Shown: piece after piece, positions 55,379-63,647 of the stretch
How the letters are laid out: every line of letters begins with the position of its first letter
Numbering within the stretch: the stretch's first letter is position 1
Origin: Bacteroides stercoris ATCC 43183
Lineage (GTDB): Bacteria > Bacteroidota > Bacteroidia > Bacteroidales > Bacteroidaceae
Length of the DNA stretch: 64,000 bases
Assembly (NCBI RefSeq): GCF_025147325.1
Contig: NZ_CP102262.1
Location: 3,943,932-4,007,931 of the forward strand
Direction: 5' to 3'
Made by a program: the position numbers and the translations under genes
The notes under the pieces: generated by a model
What the model was told of the DNA's origin: nothing
What the model saw: only the letters and a program-made list of their open reading frames with translations
The model's database searches: none

Positions 55379-57094
55379 TTATTTTTTGCTGAATTTATAA
55401 ACAATGACTTTCCGGCGCAAATCGCAACTGCGCAGAGGAGTGCGGTATACTTCCTCCACCCGGTAGGTGTCTTCCGTATCCTGCAGGAACTGTTCTTGCA
55501 GTTCGTCCGTCACCAACACATAACCTTGGGCAGGGTTCAGTTTATCAAAGATACGCACCCGGTCGCCCAGATAATAATTTATACCATAGAACTTAACCCA
55601 GTCGGCATACGAATAGACCATACCTTGAGGTTCTAACTCGTTCAGGCGTACAGCCAGATGCCTGTCCGACTTCACCGCCAATATAGTAGGCTGATAAACG
55701 CCGTCCAACGACACAAATATACACAAAATGCAGCCAGCCGTACCATACAACAGCGAACGCGTGTCCGCACGCTTTACCAGCATATACAGCAAACAGCCGG
55801 CAGCTACAAGCGGCAGGAACACAATCAGCCATTTCGGCAGTGAGAGCTCCACCGTATGCAGTGCATTCACAAAAGCTATATTCTCGGCGGCATGCTTGCC
55901 TGTTCCCCAAATACTTTCGGGAATCATGTCCAAACGCACGGCAAAGAAAGTAACGGTAAGCAATATTGTCAATGCAACGAAAATCCAGGCAGAAATCCGG
56001 AATACTTTCGCGCCTCGTTGCACCAATGCCAGCAGGTATTCGGCAAGCAGCATTCCCATAAACGGATAGATAGGCAGCAGATAGACGCTACGCTTACTTT
56101 TGGGAATGCAATAGAAGATGAAAATCGTTAAAATCACCACCCACGCAAAAAGCTGCAACGGTGACTGAGAACGGAATTTGCACCACGCTTTCTTTAAACG
56201 TTCGCCAACGGAAGCACCTTCCGGCAGAAGATGTATCTTTTTCCATTTCAGTCCGAACAAGGAAATAAGCAGCACTAAAGTCCAGGGAACCCATCCCCAA
56301 ATAATAGTCAGGAAGTTATACCACAACGGATTCTCGTGCGATGCATAGGACATTTTCCGGAAGAAACGTCCGGTATTTTCTTCCAGCATCAAATTGACAA
56401 ACGCCTCTCCGCCTTGCTGATAAGCTGCCCAAAACCAAATGCCCAAAGGAATGAGGGACAGCAACCCGATGCCCAGCAATGAAAAGAAAGCCTTTCCGAA
56501 CGAACGCCCGCGCAACAGCTGATACACCCCGATACCCAAACAGGGAAAGATAGAGCCGACCGGCCCTTTTGTCAATGTAGCGCATGCCATCAACAGTACG
56601 GCCAACCAAGGAATTCCTTTGCAATTCTTCTCATCCCATCGGAAAAGCAGACACAATGAAATCACGATGAGAGAAACTTGCAGCATATCAAGCCGGCAAG
56701 CTACCGCCGCACGGTGTACTTCAAAAGAGGACAAAAGAAGGATAGAGGTCAGAAATGCAGTCTTTACATCCTTGCGTTTGGCTACGAAGCTGAAGAATAC
56801 CAACTGCATAGCCAGAAAAGCAAGCGCCGACGGCATACGTGCCGAGAACTCCGTAACTCCTCCCAAGACAGATGAAATGACGGCTATTGTCCAATAAAGG
56901 AAAGGCGGTTTATAAGCTATTTCCACTCCGTAATTCGTCGGGAGTATCCAGTTACCGCTTTCCAGCATGGTATATGCAACTATCGCCTCACGCGGTTCCC
57001 CTTTCGAATAGAATATGGTTTCCCCTAAAAAGGGAACCAGTACAAGTACACTTAACAGTGCAATAAACCAGAACGCTATCTTTCTGTCCGACAT
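55379..57094 (-). CDS. ArnT/PMT-like membrane glycosyltransferase (GT83-type)
   Basis: 571 residues. About eleven membrane helices in the first 440 residues. The first periplasmic loop ETIFYSKGEPREAIVAYTML carries the acidic residues typical of the ArnT/PMT_2 class, followed by YKPPFLYW. A soluble C-terminal domain follows (SDRHLAVRLNELEPQGMVYS). Such enzymes move a sugar from undecaprenyl phosphate to lipid A or another envelope target. Divergent gtrA and a DPM-like GT2 next door could make the donor. Confidence 0.9.
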   Translation of the reverse strand: MSDRKIAFWFIALLSVLVLVPFLGETIFYSKGEPREAIVAYTMLESGNWILPTNYGVEIAYKPPFLYWTIAVISSVLGGVTEFSARMPSALAFLAMQLVFFSFVAKRKDVKTAFLTSILLLSSFEVHRAAVACRLDMLQVSLIVISLCLLFRWDEKNCKGIPWLAVLLMACATLTKGPVGSIFPCLGIGVYQLLRGRSFGKAFFSLLGIGLLSLIPLGIWFWAAYQQGGEAFVNLMLEENTGRFFRKMSYASHENPLWYNFLTIIWGWVPWTLVLLISLFGLKWKKIHLLPEGASVGERLKKAWCKFRSQSPLQLFAWVVILTIFIFYCIPKSKRSVYLLPIYPFMGMLLAEYLLALVQRGAKVFRISAWIFVALTILLTVTFFAVRLDMIPESIWGTGKHAAENIAFVNALHTVELSLPKWLIVFLPLVAAGCLLYMLVKRADTRSLLYGTAGCILCIFVSLDGVYQPTILAVKSDRHLAVRLNELEPQGMVYSYADWVKFYGINYYLGDRVRIFDKLNPAQGYVLVTDELQEQFLQDTEDTYRVEEVYRTPLRSCDLRRKVIVYKFSKK

Positions 57095-57123
57095 ATATTT
57101 TCGTTTTTATATTTTTCCGGCTG

Positions 57124-57161
57124 CAAAAGTACGAAATATTCTACAACAATACCTAACTTTG
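57124..57161. promoter_or_regulatory. Divergent -7 boxes for the ArnT-like and gtrA genes
   Basis: TACTTTTG on the minus strand (57131-57124) for the ArnT-like gene and TAACTTTG on the plus strand (57154-57161) for gtrA, 28 bases before its ATG. Confidence 0.6.
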
Positions 57162-57188
57162 CCGGCTCAATGATAGCGTAAACCTAAA

Positions 57189-57566
57189 ATGAAGCATTTA
57201 AAAAGATTTCCCGAGTTCATACGTTTTGTCATGGTGGGTATCCTTGCAACCGCTTTGCACTACGGGATATACTTCTTACTGCAACGGTTCATCAATGTAA
57301 ATATAGCCTATACCCTCGGCTATGCCCTGAGCTTTATCGCCAATTTCTACCTTACCGCATACTTCACGTTCGGCAAAAAGCCGTCATGGAGCAAGGCGTT
57401 CGGTTTTGGCGGAGCACATTTATTCAATTACCTGCTGCACATCGGTTTGCTGAATACATTCCTCTGGTTGGGACTCTCCAAAACCCTTGCCCCTATTCCG
57501 GTATTCGCCATAGCCATTCCGGTCAATTTCCTGTTGGTACGCTTCGTTTTCAAACGAAAAGACTGA
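57189..57566 (+). CDS. GtrA-family membrane protein
   Basis: 125 residues with four membrane helices; FIRFVMVGILATALHYGIYF and YALSFIANFYLTAYFTFG match the GtrA family. Such proteins assist flipping or use of polyprenyl-phosphate sugars. The GT2 gene that follows, 96 bases on with its own -7 box (57627-57634), would make that lipid-linked sugar, and the ArnT-like enzyme would use it. Confidence 0.9.
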   Translation: MKHLKRFPEFIRFVMVGILATALHYGIYFLLQRFINVNIAYTLGYALSFIANFYLTAYFTFGKKPSWSKAFGFGGAHLFNYLLHIGLLNTFLWLGLSKTLAPIPVFAIAIPVNFLLVRFVFKRKD

Positions 57567-57626
57567 TATTTCTCAAATCAATAATTTTTAATTATAATAT
57601 TTATCCCGGACTTCTCCGGAAAATAA

Positions 57627-57634
57627 TATATTTG
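57627..57634 (+). promoter_or_regulatory. -7 box of the GT2 gene
   Basis: TATATTTG, 28 bases before the ATG at 57663. Confidence 0.5.
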
Positions 57635-57662
57635 CAAAGTATTTACCATACACATTTGCGAA

Positions 57663-58610
57663 ATGAAGAAAGTAACCCTACTGATTCCGGTCTACAACGA
57701 AGAAGCGATGCTCCCTACCCTATATCAGCGCTTGATAGAACTTATCAACCGCAACAGCACTTATGCATGGGAAATCCTATTTATCAATGACGGCAGCAGC
57801 GACCGGACACTCGATGTTATCCGCCAACTCCGACAAACGGACAGCAGGGTAAATTTCGTGAACCTCTCGCGCAACTTCGGCAAGGAAATCGCCATGCTTG
57901 CAGGCTTCGACTACACCACCGGAGACTGCTGCGTGGTAATGGATGCCGACCTGCAAGACCCTCCCGAACTTGTAGACCGGATGCTGCAATACTGGGAAGA
58001 AGGTTATGACGACATCTACGCCAAACGCCGCAACCGTGGCGAAGAGAGCTGGATGCGCCGCCGGCTGTCACTTGCCTTCTACAGCATCTTACAAAAGATG
58101 AGCCGGATAGATATCCTGCCGAACGTAGGAGACTTCCGCCTGCTCGACCGCCGCTGCGTACTGACGTTAAGACACTTGCGCGAACAGGAACGCTATACCA
58201 AAGGACTATTCTGCTGGATAGGCTACCGGAAGAAAAGCATAGAATTCGACCGGGGCGACCGCCTTGCCGGACACTCCTCATGGAGTTTCTTCAAACTGCT
58301 GAACCTGGCAATCGAAGGAATCACCTCCTCTTCCACCGCTCCCCTGCGCATTGCCACCGTTTGCGGTATCCTCTGTTCCATTTCCAGCTTTATCTACGCT
58401 ATCTATTTCCTGATAAAGACCATCATATACGGCGACCAGGCCGCCGGTTTCCCCACCCTGATAGTCGTTATTCTGTTCCTAGGCGGCATCCAACTGTTCG
58501 CATTGGGCGTTATCGGAGAGTATATCGGACGTATTTTCAAAGAGACCAAAAGACGCCCTGCTTATATCGCATCGGATTACAATGAGAAGAAGTTGGGATA
58601 TGACGAATAA
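57663..58610 (+). CDS. GT2 polyprenyl-phosphate glycosyltransferase (DPM1/GtrB-like)
   Basis: 315 residues. GT-A fold at about 1-225: LLIPVYNEEAMLPTLY, LFINDGSSDRTLDVI, MDADLQDPPEL with the DxD motif, and FRLLDRRCVLTL. Two C-terminal membrane helices (about 230-295). It makes polyprenyl-phosphate-linked hexose or similar. The partner GtrA lies just upstream. Confidence 0.93.
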   Translation: MKKVTLLIPVYNEEAMLPTLYQRLIELINRNSTYAWEILFINDGSSDRTLDVIRQLRQTDSRVNFVNLSRNFGKEIAMLAGFDYTTGDCCVVMDADLQDPPELVDRMLQYWEEGYDDIYAKRRNRGEESWMRRRLSLAFYSILQKMSRIDILPNVGDFRLLDRRCVLTLRHLREQERYTKGLFCWIGYRKKSIEFDRGDRLAGHSSWSFFKLLNLAIEGITSSSTAPLRIATVCGILCSISSFIYAIYFLIKTIIYGDQAAGFPTLIVVILFLGGIQLFALGVIGEYIGRIFKETKRRPAYIASDYNEKKLGYDE

Positions 58611-58639
58611 ATTACTATTGCCCACTAATTTCCGTATGG

Positions 58640-58708
58640 CTAAAGAGGCGGTTGCTCACTTTTCCGCTTCCGCCACAACTGATAGCTATTGAAAATATTT
58701 TGCCACAT
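58640..58708 (-). pseudogene. C-terminal remnant of a second BASS transporter gene
   Basis: Read on the minus strand, 22 codons then TAG give MWQNIFNSYQLWRKRKSEQP, then two more residues. The intact BASS gene at 60156-61112 ends LWQNIFNSWQLWKKRKKEL. A 24-base stretch (58684-58707) is identical to 60197-60220, and beyond it the similarity holds at codon level. Upstream of the remnant nothing homologous remains; the YhcG nuclease gene lies there instead. Confidence 0.75.
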
Positions 58709-58820
58709 ATTATATCTTAACTAACCTATCAAACTGATTATCATAGAAGAATTCCACCTATTACCAACTGTGGGTAACCAAAGGCTATTACCTGCCCCAA
58801 AAAGAAACAAGGCTTTTGCC

Positions 58821-59924
58821 TTACAATAGCTTTTTCAGTTCCTCAATGTCCGGCAAAGCGTTACGAAGCCGTTCCGGCATATCTTTAGAAGCACGGTATG
58901 TAGCAACTCCCATCGGTTTGTTATAATCACGAACGGCAAACTCTACAAAGGTCTGATTCATTTCTCTGCAAAGGATTATGCCGATAGAGGGATTCTCGTG
59001 CGGCTTTCTGATATATGTATCTAAGGCGGATAGATAAGTATTCAACTGCCCCAAATAAGATGTACGGAATTTTCCTGATTTCAACTCGACCGCGACCAGA
59101 GAATTAAGCTCCCGATTGAAAAAGAGCAAATCAATGAACATTTCTTCCCCTGCAACCTCCATGCGATATTGATTGCCTATAAAACTGAAATCTTGCCCAA
59201 AGGTCATGATAAACTTCTTCACATTGGCAACAATCGCCTTTTCTACTATCTTTTCATCTAAATCTTCTTCCTCTTCATTCAGTTCCTCCACATTAATGAA
59301 ATCAAGCAAGTATTCATCTTTGAATGAACAAACAGCTTTTAGAGCTTGCTTAGTATCGGGCAATGTTTGTGCGAAATTATTAGGTAAAGTTCCCCGATGG
59401 TTGTATAGGTCTGCTTTTAAGTAATCCCTTAAAGTGTATTTACTCCAATAGTGAATGGCGCACTCATGTATATAAAACAGCCTTGCTTCCAAAGTCTTAG
59501 CTTTGGATATTATTTCGGTATGATGACTAAAGCCGATTGAAAGAAAATCAGACCAGTTAAATTCGTCAGCCAGTGGCTGGCGAATTACGCTCAACAGCAA
59601 TTTTTCATCTAATATCAAATCGCCAGCCGCTGGCTGGCGATTTAAGACAGGCTCCCATTCTTCATAGAAAACTCGCATATTCTTTATATTCGAAACCGAA
59701 AATCCCCTTAACCCCGGCAATTCTTTTTGCAACAGAGAAGATATCTGTTCAATTGCACCTTTCCCCCAAAAGCCTGTACGGGAATTTTCCGATACATAAC
59801 GTCCGATGCCGTAATAAAGAGATAGCTGTTCCTTGTTCACCGATGCGGCTGCACGGTACTGGCTGCGTAGAATAGCTTCTTTTATGGTCTTTACTGCTTC
59901 TATATAATTCTGATTTATATTCAT
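58821..59924 (-). CDS. YhcG/DUF1016 PDDEXK nuclease-family protein
   Basis: 367 residues. DUF1016 N-terminal helical domain (about 10-160, with YYGIGRYVSENSRTGFWGKG and GFSVSNIKNMRVFYE) and a C-terminal PDDEXK-type nuclease domain (about 205-340: FIDLLFFNRELNSLVAVELK with the D...ExK set). The family has been tied to recombination and anti-mobile functions, without a firm role. Unusual: two GC-rich palindromes lie inside the coding sequence, encoding NRQPAAGD and IRQPLADE. It lies between a BASS remnant and the intact BASS gene, so it may have arrived by insertion or gene replacement. Confidence 0.88.
   Translation of the reverse strand: MNINQNYIEAVKTIKEAILRSQYRAAASVNKEQLSLYYGIGRYVSENSRTGFWGKGAIEQISSLLQKELPGLRGFSVSNIKNMRVFYEEWEPVLNRQPAAGDLILDEKLLLSVIRQPLADEFNWSDFLSIGFSHHTEIISKAKTLEARLFYIHECAIHYWSKYTLRDYLKADLYNHRGTLPNNFAQTLPDTKQALKAVCSFKDEYLLDFINVEELNEEEEDLDEKIVEKAIVANVKKFIMTFGQDFSFIGNQYRMEVAGEEMFIDLLFFNRELNSLVAVELKSGKFRTSYLGQLNTYLSALDTYIRKPHENPSIGIILCREMNQTFVEFAVRDYNKPMGVATYRASKDMPERLRNALPDIEELKKLL
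59564..59644. repeat. Two palindromes inside the YhcG gene
   Basis: A perfect palindrome with 11-base arms around the core CGCCAGCCGCTGGCTGGCG lies at 59618-59643. An imperfect one with core CAGCCAGTGGCTG lies at 59568-59580. They are about 55 bases apart and resemble REP-like repeats in frame with the gene. Confidence 0.75.
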
Positions 59925-59944
59925 TTGCGATTTGTTATATGCGA

Positions 59945-59952
59945 CAAAAATA
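59945..59952 (-). promoter_or_regulatory. -7 box of the YhcG gene
   Basis: TATTTTTG on the minus strand, 20 bases before the ATG. Confidence 0.5.
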
Positions 59953-60155
59953 ATGCCGGCGATTTCTTCTTCGCCATACTCATGTTTTTATATTGTTAAC
60001 GATGGGGCAATATAGATATTATTTTTGTTACCCCATAGCATTTGAGTAACAAACTGGTAAGAGAATAAGGGAATTTATAGATTAAGTCAAGAAAACAAGC
60101 CCAACAAAAGGAATAACGCAGAAAATACCGCAATTACATATATCAATTGTTTGCA

Positions 60156-61112
60156 TTAATTTACCAACTCTTTCTTTCTCTTTTTCCATAGTTGCCAGCT
60201 ATTGAAAATATTTTGCCACAGCACATACGAACCCGGCCCTACGGAAGAGAGCGGATTCAAATAAGTATAGGACATCCAAATGGCAAGCACCGTATTCTTC
60301 TGTCCCAGCGCCTGTCCGCCACTGATACGGTCATTGTAATGCCCGCCGATTCTCTTGCCTAAATAGAATTGGACACAGCAGGCTGCCAAACCTGCTAAAG
60401 CAATCAGGACTTCCACAAACACCGGAGCATCACTGTTCGCCAACGAACGCACCGTCTGCCCCGATACAATGGCAAGCGCCACCGCCCATAAGTAGAAAGC
60501 AGCATCGTGGAACTCCAATAAGCATCTATGCACTTTCTTGACAAACACCCGCAGAAACCAGGCCATGAAGAAAGGCAGAAGCAACAGCGGAAACACCTTA
60601 CTCAGTATTTTCAAGAAAGCCGCAAAAAAAGTAACATCCGCATGAGGTTCAACCCAAGGAAATACCAACGGAACAACCACCGCAGCCAAAAGATTGGACA
60701 ACAATGTATACGTGGTAAGACTCGACGCACTTCCGCCCAGCTTACCGGTAATGACCGCAGCAGCAGTAGCCGTAGGACAAATAAGGCATACCATAGCCCC
60801 TTCAAAAACTTCCCGATACATCTCCTCCATCGGACAGCACACCAGCAAAGCCGCCACAATCAGACACGCCACCGTCTGAAACAGCAACAGCCAGCCATGC
60901 CATCCTTTCGGTTTCAAATCATGCACTTCTACCTTACAGAAGGTTAGCAGCAATTGGGCAAAAATCAAAGCCGGAGTCAGGAGAGCCACCAACCCGTTCA
61001 AACAAGGTTTCACCGGTGCAAACCAGGGAATTTTCGCAAAGAAGAAATATCCGGCCGTACCGGCAAGCATCGCCAAAGGCAATGTCCAATTCTTTATAAG
61101 ACGAAGAAGCAT
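60156..61112 (-). CDS. BASS-family (bile acid:Na+ symporter-like) transporter
   Basis: 318 residues from the ATG at 61112; an in-frame TTG five codons upstream is less likely given a -7 box TAACTTTG at 61149-61142. About nine to ten membrane helices. The CPTATAAAVITGKLGGSAS segment and GQALGQKNTVLAIW fit the BASS fold sodium-site helices. The substrate is unknown in this subfamily; keto acids and bile acids are known for relatives. A truncated copy of its 3' end lies at 58640-58708. Confidence 0.87.
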   Translation of the reverse strand: MLLRLIKNWTLPLAMLAGTAGYFFFAKIPWFAPVKPCLNGLVALLTPALIFAQLLLTFCKVEVHDLKPKGWHGWLLLFQTVACLIVAALLVCCPMEEMYREVFEGAMVCLICPTATAAAVITGKLGGSASSLTTYTLLSNLLAAVVVPLVFPWVEPHADVTFFAAFLKILSKVFPLLLLPFFMAWFLRVFVKKVHRCLLEFHDAAFYLWAVALAIVSGQTVRSLANSDAPVFVEVLIALAGLAACCVQFYLGKRIGGHYNDRISGGQALGQKNTVLAIWMSYTYLNPLSSVGPGSYVLWQNIFNSWQLWKKRKKELVN

Positions 61113-61231
61113 ACCTGTATCTACCAATTAATATTTGTGCGCAAAGTTACAGATATTATCAACAAATAGGCTCATCGCAGAAAATAAAAGGGAAAAAAGA
61201 GAAGCATTGACACAGAACGTAGTATTTTTAA

Positions 61232-61321
61232 TTCGTTAGACAGTCGTCGCCCTTTCGTTAGACCCGGGTCATCCGTTCGTTAGACCTAGGTTGAACGAAC
61301 GGATGACCCGGGTCTAACGAA
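61232..61321. repeat. Three tandem 22-base units and a 68-base palindrome
   Basis: TTCGTTAGAC recurs at 61232, 61254 and 61276, exactly 22 bases apart, each followed by a different 12-base sequence. From 61254 to 61321 the DNA is one near-perfect palindrome: 28-base perfect arms (61254-61281 and 61294-61321) around a 12-base centre containing CCTAGG, with CCCGGG in each arm. Confidence 0.9.
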
Positions 61322-61492
61322 TTATGCACAGCCAACCGCCAAACAGAAGCAAGTATAGAAAACATGTAAATTTTGCAAATGCAAAGACTAAATCTCCCTA
61401 AAAAGAAGCTGTTACGAATAAAACTTGAAAGCAAAGTGTGAGTTTTCTATAAAATTACATTACTTTTGCAGGGCGATAATAGACCTTTGCGC

Positions 61493-61500
61493 TATCTTTG
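61493..61500 (+). promoter_or_regulatory. -7 box of the amidase-mlaD operon
   Basis: TATCTTTG, 15 bases before the ATG at 61516; a second box TACTTTTG is at 61461-61468. The in-frame TTG at 61498 lies inside the first box and is not the start. Confidence 0.6.
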
Positions 61501-61515
61501 CAACGATATTTTAAT

Positions 61516-62745
61516 ATGAAACGATACAGACAACATATCTTATATATAAGCCTTTGCCTGGGACTGCTCATTGCTCCTTTTTGTTGCAGCAATATCGGGG
61601 CGAAGGATTTTGTTGTCGTTATCGACGCCGGACACGGCGGACACGACCCCGGCGCCATCGGCAGAATCTCCAAAGAAAAGAACATAAACCTGAATGTCGC
61701 ACTCAAGCTCGGCAAGCAGATACAAAAGAACTGCCCGGATGTAAAAGTCGTATATACCCGTACGCGGGATGTCTTTATTCCTCTAAACCGACGCGCGGAA
61801 ATAGCCAACGATGCCAAAGCGGACCTATTCATCTCAATCCACACCAATGCGCTTGCCAATAACCGGACTGCCAAAGGCGCATCCACCTGGACGTTAGGTC
61901 TTGCCAAATCGGATGCCAACCTTGAAGTTGCCAAACGGGAAAACTCGGTCATTCTTTACGAAAGCGACTATAAGACCCGCTATGCAGGATTTAATCCCAA
62001 TTCCGCCGAGTCCTACATTATCTTCGAGTTCATGCAGGATAAATATATGTCGCAAAGCGTGCATCTGGCATCACTTGTACAAAAGCATTTCCGCAACACC
62101 TGCCGGCGGGTAGACCGGGGCGTGCACCAGGCCGGTTTTCTGGTATTGAAAGCCAGTGCCATGCCCAGTATTCTGGTCGAACTCGGCTTTATCTCCACAC
62201 CCGAAGAAGAACGTTATCTAAACACGGATGCAGGAACCGGCACCCTTGCCGACGGTATTTTCCGTGCTTTCCTTACTTATAAACGGGAACAGGAAATCCG
62301 GTTGAACGGAAGCAGCCAGACCATTCTGCCGGAAGACCTGCCACAGCCGGAAGAGAAAACGTCCGCTCCTGCCGATGCCACACCCGAAACAGAGAAAAAA
62401 GCGACCGCCCGGAACAACAAACCGGCCCCCCAGCCTTCGGAAAAAGCAACCGTTGCGCAGACAGAGGACAAAGCCCCTGTGTTCAAGATACAGATACTCA
62501 CCTCTTCCCGTCCGCTGGCCAAGAACGACAAGCGGCTGAAAGGATTGAAAGATGTGGATTATTATAAGGAAGGCGGCCTGTACAAATACACCTATGGCAC
62601 ATCTTCCGATTATAATAAGGTGTTACGCACCAAACGTTCAATTACGGCAAAATTCAAGGATGCTTTCATCATAGCCTTTAAAAACGGCAGGAAAGTAAAC
62701 GTAAATACTGCCATCAGAGAATTTAAAAACAAAAGAAATAAATAA
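61516..62745 (+). CDS. N-acetylmuramoyl-L-alanine amidase (Amidase_3) with SPOR-like C-terminus
   Basis: 409 residues. Signal peptide, then amidase_3: VVVIDAGHGGHDPGAIG (first zinc His), FISIHTNA, Glu-containing RENSVILYE and PSILVELGFISTPEEE. A Pro/Ala/Glu-rich linker (about 270-325) leads to a SPOR-like domain (VFKIQILTSSRPL...YKYTYGTSSDYN). It cleaves peptidoglycan at cell separation, zinc-dependent, in the periplasm. Eight bases before an mlaD-like gene, so co-transcribed. Confidence 0.95.
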   Translation: MKRYRQHILYISLCLGLLIAPFCCSNIGAKDFVVVIDAGHGGHDPGAIGRISKEKNINLNVALKLGKQIQKNCPDVKVVYTRTRDVFIPLNRRAEIANDAKADLFISIHTNALANNRTAKGASTWTLGLAKSDANLEVAKRENSVILYESDYKTRYAGFNPNSAESYIIFEFMQDKYMSQSVHLASLVQKHFRNTCRRVDRGVHQAGFLVLKASAMPSILVELGFISTPEEERYLNTDAGTGTLADGIFRAFLTYKREQEIRLNGSSQTILPEDLPQPEEKTSAPADATPETEKKATARNNKPAPQPSEKATVAQTEDKAPVFKIQILTSSRPLAKNDKRLKGLKDVDYYKEGGLYKYTYGTSSDYNKVLRTKRSITAKFKDAFIIAFKNGRKVNVNTAIREFKNKRNK

Positions 62746-62753
62746 AATACATC

Positions 62754-63647
62754 ATGAAGTATATTACCAAAGAAGTCAGAATTGGAATCGCAGGCATAGC
62801 AGCGCTTTGCATATTAGTATATGGTATCAACTATCTGAAAGGCATTCACATGTTCAAGCCTTCCAGTTATTTCTATGTCAAGTTCCATAATGTCAACGGA
62901 CTCACCAAATCAAGTCCGGTCTTTGCCGACGGTTTCCGCGTAGGTATCGTACGCGACCTGTATTACGATTATACCCAACCCGGAAAAGTGGTTGCCGAAA
63001 TAGACGTCAACACCGACCTCCGCATTCCCAAAGGCAGTACGGCGGAACTGGCCACGGAAATGCTAGGCGGCGTCAAGATGAATCTTCTTCTTGCCAACAA
63101 TCCCCGCGAGAAGTATCAGGTCGGAGATACGATTCCCGGCACTCTCAACAACGGAATGATGGAGAAAGTGGCTACCATGATGCCGCAACTGGAAAAGATG
63201 CTGCCCAAACTGGATTCTATCCTCGGCTCTTTAAATACGGTATTGGCAGACCCCGCCATACCTGCCACCCTGCACAATGTGCAGAACCTGACCGCCAACC
63301 TGGCCGTAACCAGCGGGCAACTGCAAACATTGATGAATAAAGACATCCCGCAGCTCACAGGAAAGCTGAACACCATCGGAGATAACTTTGTTCTGATTTC
63401 CAACAACCTGAAAGAGATAGACTATGCAACAGCCATGCAAAGCATAGACTCAACGCTGGCCAACGTGAAGATGCTTACAGACAAATTAAACCGTAAGGAC
63501 AATACAGTAGGATTGTTGCTAAACGACCCGTCGCTTTACAACAATCTGAATGCCACCACGGCAAACGCAGCGAGCTTGTTGGAAGACTTGAAATCGCATC
63601 CGAAACGCTACGTCCATTTCTCTTTGTTCGGCAAGAAAGATAAGTAG
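62754..63647 (+). CDS. MlaD/MCE-family lipid transport protein
   Basis: 297 residues. One N-terminal membrane helix (VRIGIAGIAALCILVYGINYLKG), then an MCE domain (about 35-115: FYVKFHNVNGLTKSSPVFADG and RIPKGSTAELATEMLGGVKM), then a long helical C-terminal part (LTANLAVTSGQLQTLM) likely forming the hydrophobic tunnel. It carries lipids between inner and outer membrane as the substrate-binding part of an ABC system; the permease and ATPase are not in the window. Confidence 0.93.
   Translation: MKYITKEVRIGIAGIAALCILVYGINYLKGIHMFKPSSYFYVKFHNVNGLTKSSPVFADGFRVGIVRDLYYDYTQPGKVVAEIDVNTDLRIPKGSTAELATEMLGGVKMNLLLANNPREKYQVGDTIPGTLNNGMMEKVATMMPQLEKMLPKLDSILGSLNTVLADPAIPATLHNVQNLTANLAVTSGQLQTLMNKDIPQLTGKLNTIGDNFVLISNNLKEIDYATAMQSIDSTLANVKMLTDKLNRKDNTVGLLLNDPSLYNNLNATTANAASLLEDLKSHPKRYVHFSLFGKKDK

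Larger units (their letters stand above)
61128..61515. other. Intergenic region between BASS and amidase genes
   Basis: About 390 bases. It contains the BASS -7 box (61149-61142), the 22-base repeat array at 61232-61321, and the amidase promoter region. No further gene is seen. Confidence 0.6.

Noticed and set aside
61232..61321. CRISPR array
   Set aside because: Only three 10-base shared cores with 12-base variable parts; too short, palindromic, and no cas genes nearby.
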